From assembly GCF_002441695.1 (NCBI RefSeq), contig NZ_JXJW01000018.1, positions 1 through 60,678 on the forward strand: DNA of 60,678 nt. The letters run 5' to 3'. The position numbers were made by a program, and so were the translations under genes. The notes below the pieces were generated by a model that saw nothing but the letters and a program-made list of their open reading frames with translations, ran no database searches and was not told the origin of the DNA. Below, one piece after another: positions 26,024-36,468 of this stretch. Numbering within the stretch: position 1 is the stretch's first letter; the number at the start of each line of letters is the position of its first letter. Source of the DNA: Pseudolactococcus piscium. Its GTDB lineage: Bacteria; Bacillota; Bacilli; Lactobacillales; Streptococcaceae.

Positions 26024-26965
26024 TTATCTTAAGATCAAGCCAATTACCATGGTAATCGCTAAAGCGCCATTATAGAGCATTAGATTATTAACAGATAAGA
26101 TAAAGGTTTCTCTTTTATCTTGTTTGCGTAAAAATGTCCTGATATTTTTGAGGATAAGTGGGGCAATGACTAACATCAATAAAACCGTTTTTGGTAGAAT
26201 GCCTACAAGAATCGCAAGCAAAATCGTGAGACTAGCTAAACTATACATGGCAACATATAATTTCAAAGCTTTAGGAATGCCCATATAGTGTGGTAAGGTC
26301 AAGCGACCATTTTTTTCATCTTGGGTTAAATCACAGATATTATCAGCTAACATGACATTAAAGTTCATACAAAAGCACATGATGCCAACGAGGACAATCG
26401 GGACGAAGATGGCGAAATCGATCGTAAAAGTGAGGCGCCACTTATCAAAGAAGGCTAAGAAAAATCCTTTATCGAATGCATTGATATAAATACCAAAGAA
26501 GAAACCGCAAATCCCTTCAGCAAATCCAGCTAGGACTTCACCGAGTGGAAAACGAGAAAAGGCAAAGGGGCCAAAGGTATAAAAAATCGCGATTAAAAAG
26601 CAAAGGGCACCTATCGGGAGAATGGCAATATTTGTCGTTAAGACAACCCCCACACCCACAATCACATCAATAGCAAGGAGAGATAGACAAATTTTTAGTG
26701 CGAGGATAGGCGGGATTTGGCGGGTTGATAAGATATTTTCATGCGTCTTATACTCTGGATCAAGTGCTTTTTGATAATCCATCAGATTATTCCAAGCACT
26801 GACAAAGAGGTTGATGGCGATAAGGCCGATGAAAAAAAGAAGTGTTGGCGCTAGGTGGAAGCTTTTAAAATAGTAGAGTGAGAAAATCAGACCTGCTATA
26901 GGAGATAATAAGGCGGCAGGTAGGGTCTGAATGCGCGTGAAATTAAGAAATGTGTTAAGAGTCAT
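26024..26965 (-). CDS. menA: 1,4-dihydroxy-2-naphthoate prenyltransferase, MenA (UbiA family)
   Basis: 313 residues, about eight membrane helices. It joins a polyprenyl chain to DHNA in menaquinone synthesis. The first Asp-rich motif is NNLMDYQKALDPE, and the second is ADNICDLTQDEKNGRLTLP, typical of MenA within the UbiA family. AAAGGA precedes the ATG. No other men genes are in the window. Menaquinone supports respiration with haem in lactococci, which is established for the genus but not shown here. Confidence 0.85.
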   Translation of the reverse strand: MTLNTFLNFTRIQTLPAALLSPIAGLIFSLYYFKSFHLAPTLLFFIGLIAINLFVSAWNNLMDYQKALDPEYKTHENILSTRQIPPILALKICLSLLAIDVIVGVGVVLTTNIAILPIGALCFLIAIFYTFGPFAFSRFPLGEVLAGFAEGICGFFFGIYINAFDKGFFLAFFDKWRLTFTIDFAIFVPIVLVGIMCFCMNFNVMLADNICDLTQDEKNGRLTLPHYMGIPKALKLYVAMYSLASLTILLAILVGILPKTVLLMLVIAPLILKNIRTFLRKQDKRETFILSVNNLMLYNGALAITMVIGLILR

Positions 26966-27015
26966 AGGGTTCCTTTGCTAAATGACGAAATTTTCTAAAA
27001 ATTATGCCAGTTTTG

Positions 27016-27024
27016 TGATATAAT
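27016..27024 (+). promoter_or_regulatory. Extended -10 promoter of the ACT gene
   Basis: TG-A-TATAAT, 37 bases before the ATG. No good -35 is seen, as expected for an extended -10. Confidence 0.6.
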
Positions 27025-27060
27025 ACATATTAACTATTATAACAAAAATGAGGAGATCAG

Positions 27061-27327
27061 ATGCGCGCAATTGTAACGGTTATTGGACAAGATAGAACAG
27101 GTATTGTAGCTGGCGTTTCAACACGTCTAGCAGAACTTGGTGTGAATATTATTGATATCTCACAAACGATTATGGATGGGTTTTTTACCATGAATATGGT
27201 TGTTGAAATTGAAGAAACTGGCTCATTTTCGGATATTAAAGCAAATCTAGAAGCGTTTGGTGCGACCTTAAAAGTTGATATCAAGATCATGAATGAAGCT
27301 ATTTTTGAGGCCATGCATCAGCTTTAA
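27061..27327 (+). CDS. Small ACT-domain protein (UPF0237)
   Basis: 88 residues, a single ACT domain (IVTVIGQDRTGIVAGVSTRLAELGVNI). Such stand-alone proteins are predicted ligand-binding regulators, and the ligand is unknown. It has GAGGAG at the ribosome site. The gene next to it, 141 bases on, is the UPF0210 protein. This pairing is conserved in many Firmicutes and archaea, so the two probably act together. Confidence 0.88.
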   Translation: MRAIVTVIGQDRTGIVAGVSTRLAELGVNIIDISQTIMDGFFTMNMVVEIEETGSFSDIKANLEAFGATLKVDIKIMNEAIFEAMHQL

Positions 27328-27468
27328 GCTGGTATTGATTATTGATGGGGCACGTTTATCGTGTTTGACGGCTCATGATAATTGCCAGATAGTTGGTCTG
27401 GTATTATTTTTTTTGCTGACACGCTGTAAATCTGTTTTAATGACTAGATAGTTCAGAAAGGTAACCAC

Positions 27469-28806
27469 ATGAAACAAACTCAAATTCTTGAAACAATTCG
27501 CATGATTGAAGAGGAAAACTTAGACATTCGGACGATTACGATGGGGATTTCTCTACTTGATTGTATCGATAGTGATATCGATCGTGCCTGTGAGAAAATC
27601 TACCAAAAAATCACGACGAAAGCCAAAGACTTAGTAAAAGTCGGCAATACGATTGGTGATGAACTTGGTATTCCGATTATTAACAAGCGTGTCAGTGTAA
27701 CACCTATCGCGATTATTGGTGCGGCAACAGATGCAACTGACTATACGCCTTTTGCCTTGGCACTCGATCGTGCAGCCAAAGCAATTGGGATTGATTTTAT
27801 CGGTGGCTTCACAGCACTCGCGCAAAAAGGCTATCAAAAGGGTGATAAGATTCTGATCAATTCTTTGCCAAAAGCGTTAGCCGCGACTGATTTTGTTTGT
27901 AGCTCTGTTAATGTTGGCTCAACTAAAACAGGGATTAACATGGATGCAGTCCGTGATATGGGTGAGATTATCGTCGCTGCCGCTAAGCTTGATGATATGA
28001 GCTGTGCCAAACTTGTCGTCTTTGCAAATGCTGTAGAGGATAATCCTTTTATGGCCGGTGCATTTCATGGGGTCGGTGAAGCAGATGTTGTGATTAATGT
28101 TGGGGTATCTGGACCAGGTGTTGTCAAACGTGCGCTTGAAAAAGTACGTGGTGAGTCATTTGATGTAGTTGCTGAAGTTGTTAAAAAGACTGCTTTTAAA
28201 GTCACTCGCATGGGCCAACTCGTTGGTAAAATGGCCTCTGAACGCTTAGGCGTCGAGTTTGGGATTGTGGACCTATCGCTTGCGCCAACCCCTGCAGTTG
28301 GCGATTCTGTCGCGCGCATTTTAGAAGAAATGGGTCTGGAGATGGTCGGCACGCATGGTACAACAGCAGCACTGGCCCTTTTAAATGACCAAGTCAAAAA
28401 AGGTGGTGTCATGGCTTGTAATCAAGTCGGCGGTCTATCTGGTGCCTTTATCCCTGTGTCAGAAGATGAAGGGATGATTGCTGCCGTTAATGCTGGCGTT
28501 CTTAACTTAGAGAAGCTTGAAGCGATGACAGCGATCTGTAGCGTTGGTCTTGATATGATTGCAGTTCCTGGCGATACACCAGCGACGACGATTGCAGCCA
28601 TGATTGCTGATGAAGCGGCAATTGGTGTGATTAATATGAAGACAACTGCTGTTCGTGTCATTCCTAAAGGAAAAGTTGGTGATCAAATCGAATTTGGTGG
28701 TTTACTTGGGACAGCACCTGTCATGGCAGTTCATAAAGAATCCTCAGCAGCCTTTATCGCACGAGGTGGCCATATTCCTGCACCAATCCATTCTTTTAAA
28801 AATTAA
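27469..28806 (+). CDS. UPF0210 (PFL/DUF711) family protein
   Basis: 445 residues, soluble. Family features seen: [26 protein letters not shown] at the N-terminus, [28 protein letters not shown] and the C-terminal [12 protein letters not shown]. The family is related in fold to glycyl-radical-like barrels but has no established reaction. Probably functionally linked to the preceding ACT protein. AGAAAGG precedes the ATG. Confidence 0.88.
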   Translation: MKQTQILETIRMIEEENLDIRTITMGISLLDCIDSDIDRACEKIYQKITTKAKDLVKVGNTIGDELGIPIINKRVSVTPIAIIGAATDATDYTPFALALDRAAKAIGIDFIGGFTALAQKGYQKGDKILINSLPKALAATDFVCSSVNVGSTKTGINMDAVRDMGEIIVAAAKLDDMSCAKLVVFANAVEDNPFMAGAFHGVGEADVVINVGVSGPGVVKRALEKVRGESFDVVAEVVKKTAFKVTRMGQLVGKMASERLGVEFGIVDLSLAPTPAVGDSVARILEEMGLEMVGTHGTTAALALLNDQVKKGGVMACNQVGGLSGAFIPVSEDEGMIAAVNAGVLNLEKLEAMTAICSVGLDMIAVPGDTPATTIAAMIADEAAIGVINMKTTAVRVIPKGKVGDQIEFGGLLGTAPVMAVHKESSAAFIARGGHIPAPIHSFKN

Positions 28807-28823
28807 AGAGTTAGATAAAGTAG

Positions 28824-28848
28824 AAAGTGGAGAAATCTGCTTTTTTTT
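28824..28848 (+). terminator. Terminator after the UPF0210 gene
   Basis: AAAGTGGA, GAAA tetraloop, TCTGCTTT (two wobble pairs), followed by T-run. Confidence 0.8.
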
Positions 28849-28977
28849 GATAGAATAAAGATAAAATAGATTGCCTACTGCTAGCGATAGAATGACCCAT
28901 CTAGTCTAGAGTTTTTCTAGCTAGTGATAGTAGCGGATATTAGCAGTAAGCATCATGATAAAGGTGAGGTAGAAATA

Positions 28978-29667
28978 ATGGTAAATGTTTATCTAGTCAG
29001 ACATGGCAAGACCATGTTTAATACGATTGGTCGCGCACAAGGATGGTCAGATACCCCTTTGACACGTGATGGTGAACGCGGTGTGACTGAGTTAGGTCTG
29101 GGCTTTGCAGCCAAAGATATTAAATTTGATCTGGCTTTTTCTTCAGACAGTGGTCGAACGATTCAGACGATCGGTTTTATTTTGAAATACTCTGAAAATG
29201 AGGGTATTCCTTATGAGATGGACAAACGTATCCGTGAGTGGTGTTTTGGCAGTCTTGACGGGGGCTTTGATGGGGAACTATTTGATGGTGTCTTACCTCG
29301 TACAGATGCTTACAAAGATAAAAGTGAAGCATCTTTAACTTATGAAGATATGGCTAATGGCATCCTTGAAGTGGATACAGCGGGCTGGGCAGAACCTTGG
29401 CATGTACTCAGTAAACGTATTTTGGATGGCTTTTTTGAGGCGGCTCAAAAAGCGGAGGTACAAGGCGCCCAAAATATCGTCATTGTAAGTCATGGGTTAA
29501 CCATTGCGACTTTTATTAAGTTGATTGATAGTCGTCAGCCGAGATTTCAAGGCCTAGATAACGGTTCAGTTACACACTTAACTTATAGCGATGGTAATTT
29601 TACAATCGGAAAAATTGGTGATATGAGTTATAGAACATTAGGACAGGAGATTTTAGATGCCCAGTAA
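28978..29667 (+). CDS. Histidine phosphatase family protein
   Basis: 229 residues, phosphoglycerate-mutase-like phosphatase. The phospho-His motif LVRHGKT is at residues 6-12, the acid is in REWCFGSLDGG and the second catalytic His is in VSHGLT. ATG 28978 follows GGTGAGG. The frame is open further upstream without a ribosome site. It overlaps the next gene by 11 bases. Substrate unknown. Confidence 0.88.
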   Translation: MVNVYLVRHGKTMFNTIGRAQGWSDTPLTRDGERGVTELGLGFAAKDIKFDLAFSSDSGRTIQTIGFILKYSENEGIPYEMDKRIREWCFGSLDGGFDGELFDGVLPRTDAYKDKSEASLTYEDMANGILEVDTAGWAEPWHVLSKRILDGFFEAAQKAEVQGAQNIVIVSHGLTIATFIKLIDSRQPRFQGLDNGSVTHLTYSDGNFTIGKIGDMSYRTLGQEILDAQ

Positions 29668-30454
29668 TCAGTACCCTAGAAGACGCCCACGTAAGCAACC
29701 TAGATATGATCGCATGATTCTACCAGGTTTGCTTGTGATTTGCCTGATTGTCATCATTGCTTTTGTCGGATACAAGATGGTCAAAAAAGATAATGTGAAG
29801 ACAGCAAATTCCTCAAAAGTTGTGCAGTCCCAAAAATCAGGTAGTGCCAAAAAAGCAACGTCTGCAAAAGATAAGCAGCAATCTAGCAATTTACCCAAGA
29901 GTAAGGCAAGTGACTGGAATCTGGTGCTAGTGAATCGAGAAAATCCTAAAGATGAGTTGAACCCGGAGTTAACCCAACTCGGCAATATCGTAGTTGATTC
30001 TAGGATTGCTCAGTCGGCAGAAGCATTTTTGACAGCAGCTCAAGCAATCAACCCAGCAGAACACTTCATTTCAGGCTATCGTAGTGTTGCCTATCAAGAG
30101 ACACTTTATAATCAGTATGTTGCACAAGAGATGGCAGAAGATCCATCGCTAGACCATAAGGCAGCAGAAAAAGTCGTGCAAACTTATTCTCAACCAGCGG
30201 GCATGTCTGAACATCAAACAGGACTTGCTATCGACCTGTCGGACGTTGATCGCCTTAATGAATCAACGACTGCAAAAGAAATCGCTGCAATCGCACCAAC
30301 TTATGGCTTTGTCCTACGATTTACAGACGCAGGGAAGCCATACACTGGTGTCGGACATGAAGATTGGCATTTTCGTTATGTCGGCGTTGAGAATGCCAAG
30401 TACATGACAGAACACAATTTGACGTTAGAACAATATTTGAAGCAATTGAGCTAA
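29657..30454 (+). CDS. D-alanyl-D-alanine carboxypeptidase, VanY/M15B type
   Basis: 265 residues, membrane-anchored. A basic N-terminus (RRRPRKQPR) precedes a transmembrane helix (about 20-40) and a Ser/Lys-rich linker (45-80). The M15B zinc site is SEHQTGLAIDL (His186, Asp193) with EDWH (Glu235, His238), and SGYRSVAYQ is the substrate region. It removes the terminal D-Ala from peptidoglycan stems outside the cell. There are no VanA/VanH-type genes nearby, so it is wall trimming rather than glycopeptide resistance. Confidence 0.9.
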   Translation: MPSNQYPRRRPRKQPRYDRMILPGLLVICLIVIIAFVGYKMVKKDNVKTANSSKVVQSQKSGSAKKATSAKDKQQSSNLPKSKASDWNLVLVNRENPKDELNPELTQLGNIVVDSRIAQSAEAFLTAAQAINPAEHFISGYRSVAYQETLYNQYVAQEMAEDPSLDHKAAEKVVQTYSQPAGMSEHQTGLAIDLSDVDRLNESTTAKEIAAIAPTYGFVLRFTDAGKPYTGVGHEDWHFRYVGVENAKYMTEHNLTLEQYLKQLS

Positions 30455-30543
30455 TTATGATAGTAGACTTTATATAAACCTGTTAATTATGGTAAAATAA
30501 GCATATCTAAATTTAGGTTAAAAGGGCTAGGGGTACAAGACTC

Positions 30544-30954
30544 ATGTTTTCAGGAAAATCGCCATCACTTATCTTTTTTACAAGCATTGGCTTACTCATT
30601 TATTCAGCTTGGCAGATGATTAATCAAATTTTACCAAGTCTCAAAATATTTAATGTGATTTACGATACCTTTTTTAAGGCTGTTAATGCCTTTAAAGAGC
30701 AGTATAGTACAGCCATGTCAAATGTTCAATTCCTATTATATGTTGTTGTTCTGGTCGGGTTTATCATTTTGATCGCTAAATTTTGGAAGTTTACGATCTA
30801 TGCCTTATTCGTTATTATCTTTATTTTAGTTTGTAATTTTGTCTATTATGCTTGGTCAACAGGGGCTACGCCCTCAGAATGGTTTGTCTTTGTCGTCATG
30901 GCTGTTAGTTTCTTTAATGTTTTCAGCTTATCCAAGTCTGGTGGCCTTATTTAG
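30544..30954 (+). CDS. Small membrane protein of unknown function
   Basis: 136 residues with four hydrophobic segments (about 8-27, 61-79, 84-104, 112-130) and a short polar stretch between the first two (about 35-58). No motif recognised. It lies between the VanY gene and the heat-shock operon. Its transcript probably ends at the hairpin formed by the first CIRCE element. Confidence 0.65.
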   Translation: MFSGKSPSLIFFTSIGLLIYSAWQMINQILPSLKIFNVIYDTFFKAVNAFKEQYSTAMSNVQFLLYVVVLVGFIILIAKFWKFTIYALFVIIFILVCNFVYYAWSTGATPSEWFVFVVMAVSFFNVFSLSKSGGLI

Positions 30955-30982
30955 GCAATAGGTCAAGACATTTATGCATAAA

Positions 30983-31009
30983 TTAGCACTCTGTTTATCA
31001 GAGTGCTAA
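30983..31009. promoter_or_regulatory. CIRCE element 1 (HrcA operator), doubling as terminator
   Basis: TTAGCACTC-N9-GAGTGCTAA is the perfect CIRCE palindrome. It is followed at once by seven or more T, so as RNA it is also a rho-independent terminator for the upstream membrane gene. Confidence 0.95.
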
Positions 31010-31025
31010 TTTTTTTGTTTTATTC

Positions 31026-31054
31026 TTGACATTATCGTGATAGCATTATATAAT
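31026..31054 (+). promoter_or_regulatory. hrcA operon promoter
   Basis: TTGACA (31026-31031), a 17-base spacer, TATAAT (31049-31054): perfect sigma-A promoter, flanked by the two CIRCE elements. Confidence 0.93.
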
Positions 31055-31065
31055 TAAAGATGTAG

Positions 31066-31092
31066 TTAGCACTTGGTAACTACGAGTGCTAA
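31066..31092. promoter_or_regulatory. CIRCE element 2 (HrcA operator)
   Basis: TTAGCACTT-N9-GAGTGCTAA, one mismatch in the palindrome, in the expected operator position downstream of the -10. Confidence 0.93.
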
Positions 31093-31108
31093 AAGTGAGG
31101 TGTTCAAT

Positions 31109-32158
31109 TTGATAACAAAACGCCAGCAACAAATTCTTAATTTAATTATTTCGCTCTACACGCAGTCACATAAAGCTGTAGGGTCTAAAGCTTTGATGGC
31201 GTCTATCAAGGCTTCTAGTGCAACGATCAGAAATGATATGAAGTACTTGGAAGACTTGGGATTCATCAAAAAAGAGCATACGTCATCTGGTCGGGTACCG
31301 AGTGTGACAGGCTATAAATACTTTGTTGAAAACTTTTTAAAACCAGGTAAACTCGATAATAACGATGTATACCAGGTCATGAAAAATTTTGATGGTGAGT
31401 ATTATAAACTAGATACGCTCTATCAACAAGCAGCTAAAATCCTATCTGAATTAACAGGGTTTTCAGGATTTGTCTTAAATGTTTCTCAAAAAAATCAAGT
31501 CTTATCTAAATTTGACATTGTACAGTTGGATAGTCATTCTGCTATGGCAGTCATGACACTTGATACAGGACTCGTTAAGACGATGCAGTTTGTCCTACCA
31601 CGGTCGATGACTATGGAGGACCTAACTACCTTTAAGTTTATTGCTGATGAACGGTTAGTTGGTAAGAAAATCTTGGATATCCATTATTCATTGCTGACTG
31701 AAATTCCACAAGTCGCCCAAAAGTATTTTATCGTGACGACGGATGCCTTACAGCTCTTCGAACATGTATTTACAGAGTTGTTTAAAGAAAATTTGATTTC
31801 TGCAGGTCGGCAAAATTTATTAGAGTATTCTGAGGATGTTGTCTCGCTTTATAAGATTTTGATGGACGATGAGGCAATTATCCATGAAATTCGTGATTTG
31901 GTGTCTGAGGATGAGATAAGAAGCGTCAAATTTGATGCAACACTTACTGAGAATCATCAGATTTCAAAAAATATCACCTTGATGACGCAGCAGTTTGTTG
32001 TGCCTTATCGCGGTCTCGGCACACTCGCCTTGATGGGGCCTGTCGATCTTAACTATCAAAAAGTAGTATCGACTATGGATTTGATCGCAAAAATTTTAAC
32101 CATGAAACTGAGTGATTATTATCGCTACTTAGATGGTAATCACTATGAGATGATGTAA
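31109..32158 (+). CDS. hrcA: Heat-inducible transcription repressor HrcA
   Basis: 349 residues. An N-terminal winged helix ([30 protein letters not shown]) binds CIRCE, followed by the GAF-like and dimerisation domains. The C-terminal [16 protein letters not shown] is characteristic of streptococcal/lactococcal HrcA. The TTG start at 31109 follows GAGGTG and gives [11 protein letters not shown] frame starting upstream would begin inside CIRCE 2. It represses its own operon, and its activity depends on chaperone availability in known systems. Confidence 0.95.
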   Translation: MITKRQQQILNLIISLYTQSHKAVGSKALMASIKASSATIRNDMKYLEDLGFIKKEHTSSGRVPSVTGYKYFVENFLKPGKLDNNDVYQVMKNFDGEYYKLDTLYQQAAKILSELTGFSGFVLNVSQKNQVLSKFDIVQLDSHSAMAVMTLDTGLVKTMQFVLPRSMTMEDLTTFKFIADERLVGKKILDIHYSLLTEIPQVAQKYFIVTTDALQLFEHVFTELFKENLISAGRQNLLEYSEDVVSLYKILMDDEAIIHEIRDLVSEDEIRSVKFDATLTENHQISKNITLMTQQFVVPYRGLGTLALMGPVDLNYQKVVSTMDLIAKILTMKLSDYYRYLDGNHYEMM

Positions 32159-32193
32159 CGCATAAAAAATATAAAAAATTATTTGGAGAAGTT

Positions 32194-32727
32194 ATGACTA
32201 AGAAACATAAAAAAGAAGATATCGAAAAAGAATTAGCAGAAGAAATAGAAAATGAAGCAGTTCTTGAAGAGATTGTGGATGCTGAAATCGACGAGCTTGC
32301 AGTTTTACAAGAGAAGCTTGATGAGATGGAAAACAAATATCTGAAAGCACACGCTGAAATGCAAAATAATCAACGTCGTGCAAATGAAGAACGTCAAACA
32401 CTCTTAAAATATCGCTCACAAGATATGGCGCGTAAAATATTACCAGGTTTGGATAATCTAGAGCGTGCACTTGCTGTTGAAGGCTTGAGCGAAGATGTTA
32501 AAAAAGGCTTAGAGATGACATTAGATAGCCTTCAAAATGCGCTTAAAGAAGAAGGTGTGACAGAAGTTGCTGTAGATGGTGAATTTGATCCTAATTTCCA
32601 TATGTCAGTTCAAACTGTCCCAGCTGATGATACGCATCCTGCGGATACAATCGCACAAGTCTTACAAAAAGGCTACCAATTGCATGAGCGTAATCTTCGC
32701 CCAGCCATGGTTGCCATTTATCAATAG
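32194..32727 (+). CDS. grpE: Nucleotide exchange factor GrpE
   Basis: 177 residues. A charged N-terminal segment (1-35) and long coiled coil (36-95) precede the C-terminal beta domain ending [18 protein letters not shown]. It releases ADP from DnaK. TTGGAG precedes the ATG. Confidence 0.95.
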   Translation: MTKKHKKEDIEKELAEEIENEAVLEEIVDAEIDELAVLQEKLDEMENKYLKAHAEMQNNQRRANEERQTLLKYRSQDMARKILPGLDNLERALAVEGLSEDVKKGLEMTLDSLQNALKEEGVTEVAVDGEFDPNFHMSVQTVPADDTHPADTIAQVLQKGYQLHERNLRPAMVAIYQ

Positions 32728-32804
32728 GCCGATTTAATAAGCAATTCAAATGTAATACAAAATAGCTTGACCGAAATGTCATAAAACTATGATAACTAAA
32801 ATAA

Positions 32805-34649
<1,845 letters not shown>

Positions 34650-34680
34650 AGAAGCTACCAGCTTAGGCTGATAGACGATA

Positions 34681-34723
34681 AAAGGTTAGATGATGACGCT
34701 TGCGTCTTGTCTAACCTTTTTTT
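34681..34723 (+). terminator. Terminator after dnaK
   Basis: AAAGGTTAGA...GACGC pairs with GCGTC...TCTAACCTTT (internal bulges), followed by seven T. Confidence 0.9.
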
Positions 34724-34754
34724 ATGTTTTGATCAGATAGGCTGACACTATGAG

Positions 34755-34819
34755 TTGACAAGTTAAAAAATGTATAGTAAGCTATACGTATAGTTAAGTT
34801 TACGTATAGCTTACTATAC
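34755..34819. promoter_or_regulatory. Promoter -35 with perfect 19-bp inverted repeat before the XRE gene
   Basis: TTGACA at 34755-34760 is the best -35. The arms GTATAGTAAGCTATACGTA (34772-34790) and its exact reverse complement (34801-34819) flank a 10-base spacer and cover the -10/start region up to the ribosome site. Each arm itself contains GTATAG/CTATAC half-sites. This is a probable operator for the XRE protein encoded next, or an RNA hairpin sequestering the GGAGG at 34821. Confidence 0.7.
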
Positions 34820-34828
34820 TGGAGGTAT

Positions 34829-35044
34829 ATGACTAACAAAATTAAAGCCTATAGAACTGAACATGGGATATCCCAGGAAGCTCTGGCTGAAGCAATGGAA
34901 GTAACTAGACAAACGATTATTTCGCTAGAAAAAGAAAAATATACGGCATCCTTGAATCTGGCTTATAAATTAGCTCAGTATTTTAACACAACGATAGAAG
35001 ATATATTCTTTGATAGCAAATCTGATAAGGAGGAGAAGGTGTAA
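34829..35044 (+). CDS. XRE-family transcriptional regulator
   Basis: 71 residues, a single helix-turn-helix of the Cro/C1 type (GISQEALAEAMEVTRQTIISLEKEKYTASL) and a short tail IEDIFFD. Proteins of this size, paired with a small membrane protein, are common in Firmicutes (YozG/YgzD-like). The stop overlaps the ATG of the next gene by one base. It probably controls its own operon through the 19-bp palindrome just upstream. Confidence 0.85.
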   Translation: MTNKIKAYRTEHGISQEALAEAMEVTRQTIISLEKEKYTASLNLAYKLAQYFNTTIEDIFFDSKSDKEEKV

Positions 35045-35478
35045 TGTTTCATTATGTATTTAAGCATCAGATCAAAACAGATGAAGACTATAAGAAGTAT
35101 CAATTATTTTGGTTCCCGATAACTGTGCTACTCATCCTGAGCTTTATCTTGATTGGTTTTAAGATCCTTGGTCCATCAGACGAAATATGGGGCGCTGCTA
35201 TTGGTGGTCTACTTCCGATGGTGATTTATGGTATTTGGCTAATGGTTGTTTTCAATAATCCTAAAAAGTTGCGAGCTGCAAGACTAAGACTAACTGATGA
35301 ACGTAGAAAAATTGTCGAGCAAGAGGTTTGGTCGCATGTAGGTCGATTGATGATGGGTTTACTCACTGCTGCGTTACTTTATACCGTCATTAGCGGGGCA
35401 ATCATATTAGACACCAAGCAGCTAACCATTCTACTCTATTTAATCTTGATTTATTATTTTTTCAGGTTAAGGAAATAG
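35044..35478 (+). CDS. Four-helix membrane protein coupled to the XRE regulator
   Basis: 144 residues. Hydrophobic segments at about 22-40, 50-70, 98-118 and 122-141, with a basic loop (KKLRAARLRLTDERRKIVEQ) between the middle pair. That loop resembles the DUF3169/DUF2178-type proteins found next to small XRE genes, but I am not sure of the family. TAATG overlap gives translational coupling. Function unknown, and the protein might sense a membrane condition for the regulator. Confidence 0.6.
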   Translation: MFHYVFKHQIKTDEDYKKYQLFWFPITVLLILSFILIGFKILGPSDEIWGAAIGGLLPMVIYGIWLMVVFNNPKKLRAARLRLTDERRKIVEQEVWSHVGRLMMGLLTAALLYTVISGAIILDTKQLTILLYLILIYYFFRLRK

Positions 35479-35525
35479 TTTTTTCAAAAAAATTAAAAAT
35501 AACACAGATATTTCAGACTGGAATT

Positions 35526-35534
35526 TGCTATAAT
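35526..35534 (+). promoter_or_regulatory. Extended -10 promoter of the ABC exporter
   Basis: TG-C-TATAAT, 29 bases before the ATPase ATG. No clear -35. Confidence 0.6.
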
Positions 35535-35563
35535 AACGATATAGATAAGCTAAGGAGACGAAT

Positions 35564-36468
35564 ATGTTAAGAATAGAGCGTATCACCAAACAGTTTGGTG
35601 ACAAAATTGCTGTGGACAACCTAGACATGACTGTTGAGGATGGCTCAATCATGGGATTGATTGGGCAAAATGGCGCAGGAAAAACAACGACTTTTCGGAT
35701 GATCTTAGATTTTATTAAATCTGATAGTGGCTTGATTAACTGGAATGGTAAGCCGATTACCCAAGAAGTTAAACAAGGCATTGGGTTTTTACCAGAAGAA
35801 CGTGGCCTCTATCAAAAAATGACTGTAGAAGAACAAATTCTTTACTTTGCTGAACTGCACGGCATGAAACGTGATGAGGCGAGAAAAGAACTTGTGACTT
35901 GGATGGACAAATTAGAGGTAGTTGGTAAGATAACTGATAAAGTCCAAACACTTTCTAAAGGGAACGCGCAGAAAGTACAATTTATCGCGACCTTAATCCA
36001 TCGCCCTAATTTTTTGATTATTTTTTGATTTTAGATGAACCATTTACGGGATTAGATCCTGTTAATACAAGTCTTTTGATGGATGAAATTAAGACACTTA
36101 AGGAAAATGGCGCTGCCATTATTTTCTCAAGTCATAACATGAGTGGTGTTGAATTATTAAGTGACAATCTGACCATGCTTAAAAAAGGTAAAGTTGTCTT
36201 ACAAGGCGATATTTACGGAATTCGAAATAGTTTTGGCAGGACGCAAGTCTATGTGGAGAGTGAGCTGGCAGATACAACACTTTCAGCTATTGCAGGTGTT
36301 AAAACGATTGAAAAGCAAGGCGCAGGTCGATTGATTCATATTACAGAAGAATCTGTTGGTCATGATATTTTCAAAAAAGTGAGTGAAACTGGCTATGTAC
36401 AGGCCTTTGTACAAGCCCCACCAACACTAGATGAGATCTTTCGTAAGGAGGTAGCTGAGCATGTTTAA
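35564..36468 (+). pseudogene. ABC transporter ATP-binding protein, frameshifted by 11-bp duplication
   Basis: The first part (35564-36028, 154 residues) has Walker A GQNGAGKTT (34-42) and signature LSKGNAQKVQF, then runs out of frame at HRPNFLIIF. The second part (36025-36468) carries Walker B LILDEPFTGLDP and the D-loop and H-loop. The cause is a perfect tandem repeat of ATTTTTTGATT. Deleting one copy restores a normal 297-residue NatA-like ATPase. The second frame could start at TTG 36025, overlapping the TGA stop, so split expression is conceivable. Partner permease follows with an 8-base overlap. Could also be a sequencing error. Confidence 0.88.
36009..36030. repeat. Perfect 11-bp tandem duplication
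   Basis: ATTTTTTGATT at 36009-36019 and again at 36020-36030, inside the ATPase gene just before Walker B. Eleven bases shift the frame. Confidence 0.97.

Noticed and set aside
29657-30454. VanY-type gene as a vancomycin resistance determinant
   Set aside because: No ligase, dehydrogenase or two-component genes of a van cluster are nearby. M15B carboxypeptidases are ordinary wall enzymes.
32767-32793. Internal promoter before dnaK
   Set aside because: TTGACC and TATGAT are only 15 bases apart, so support is weak. It is mentioned under dnaK but not called.
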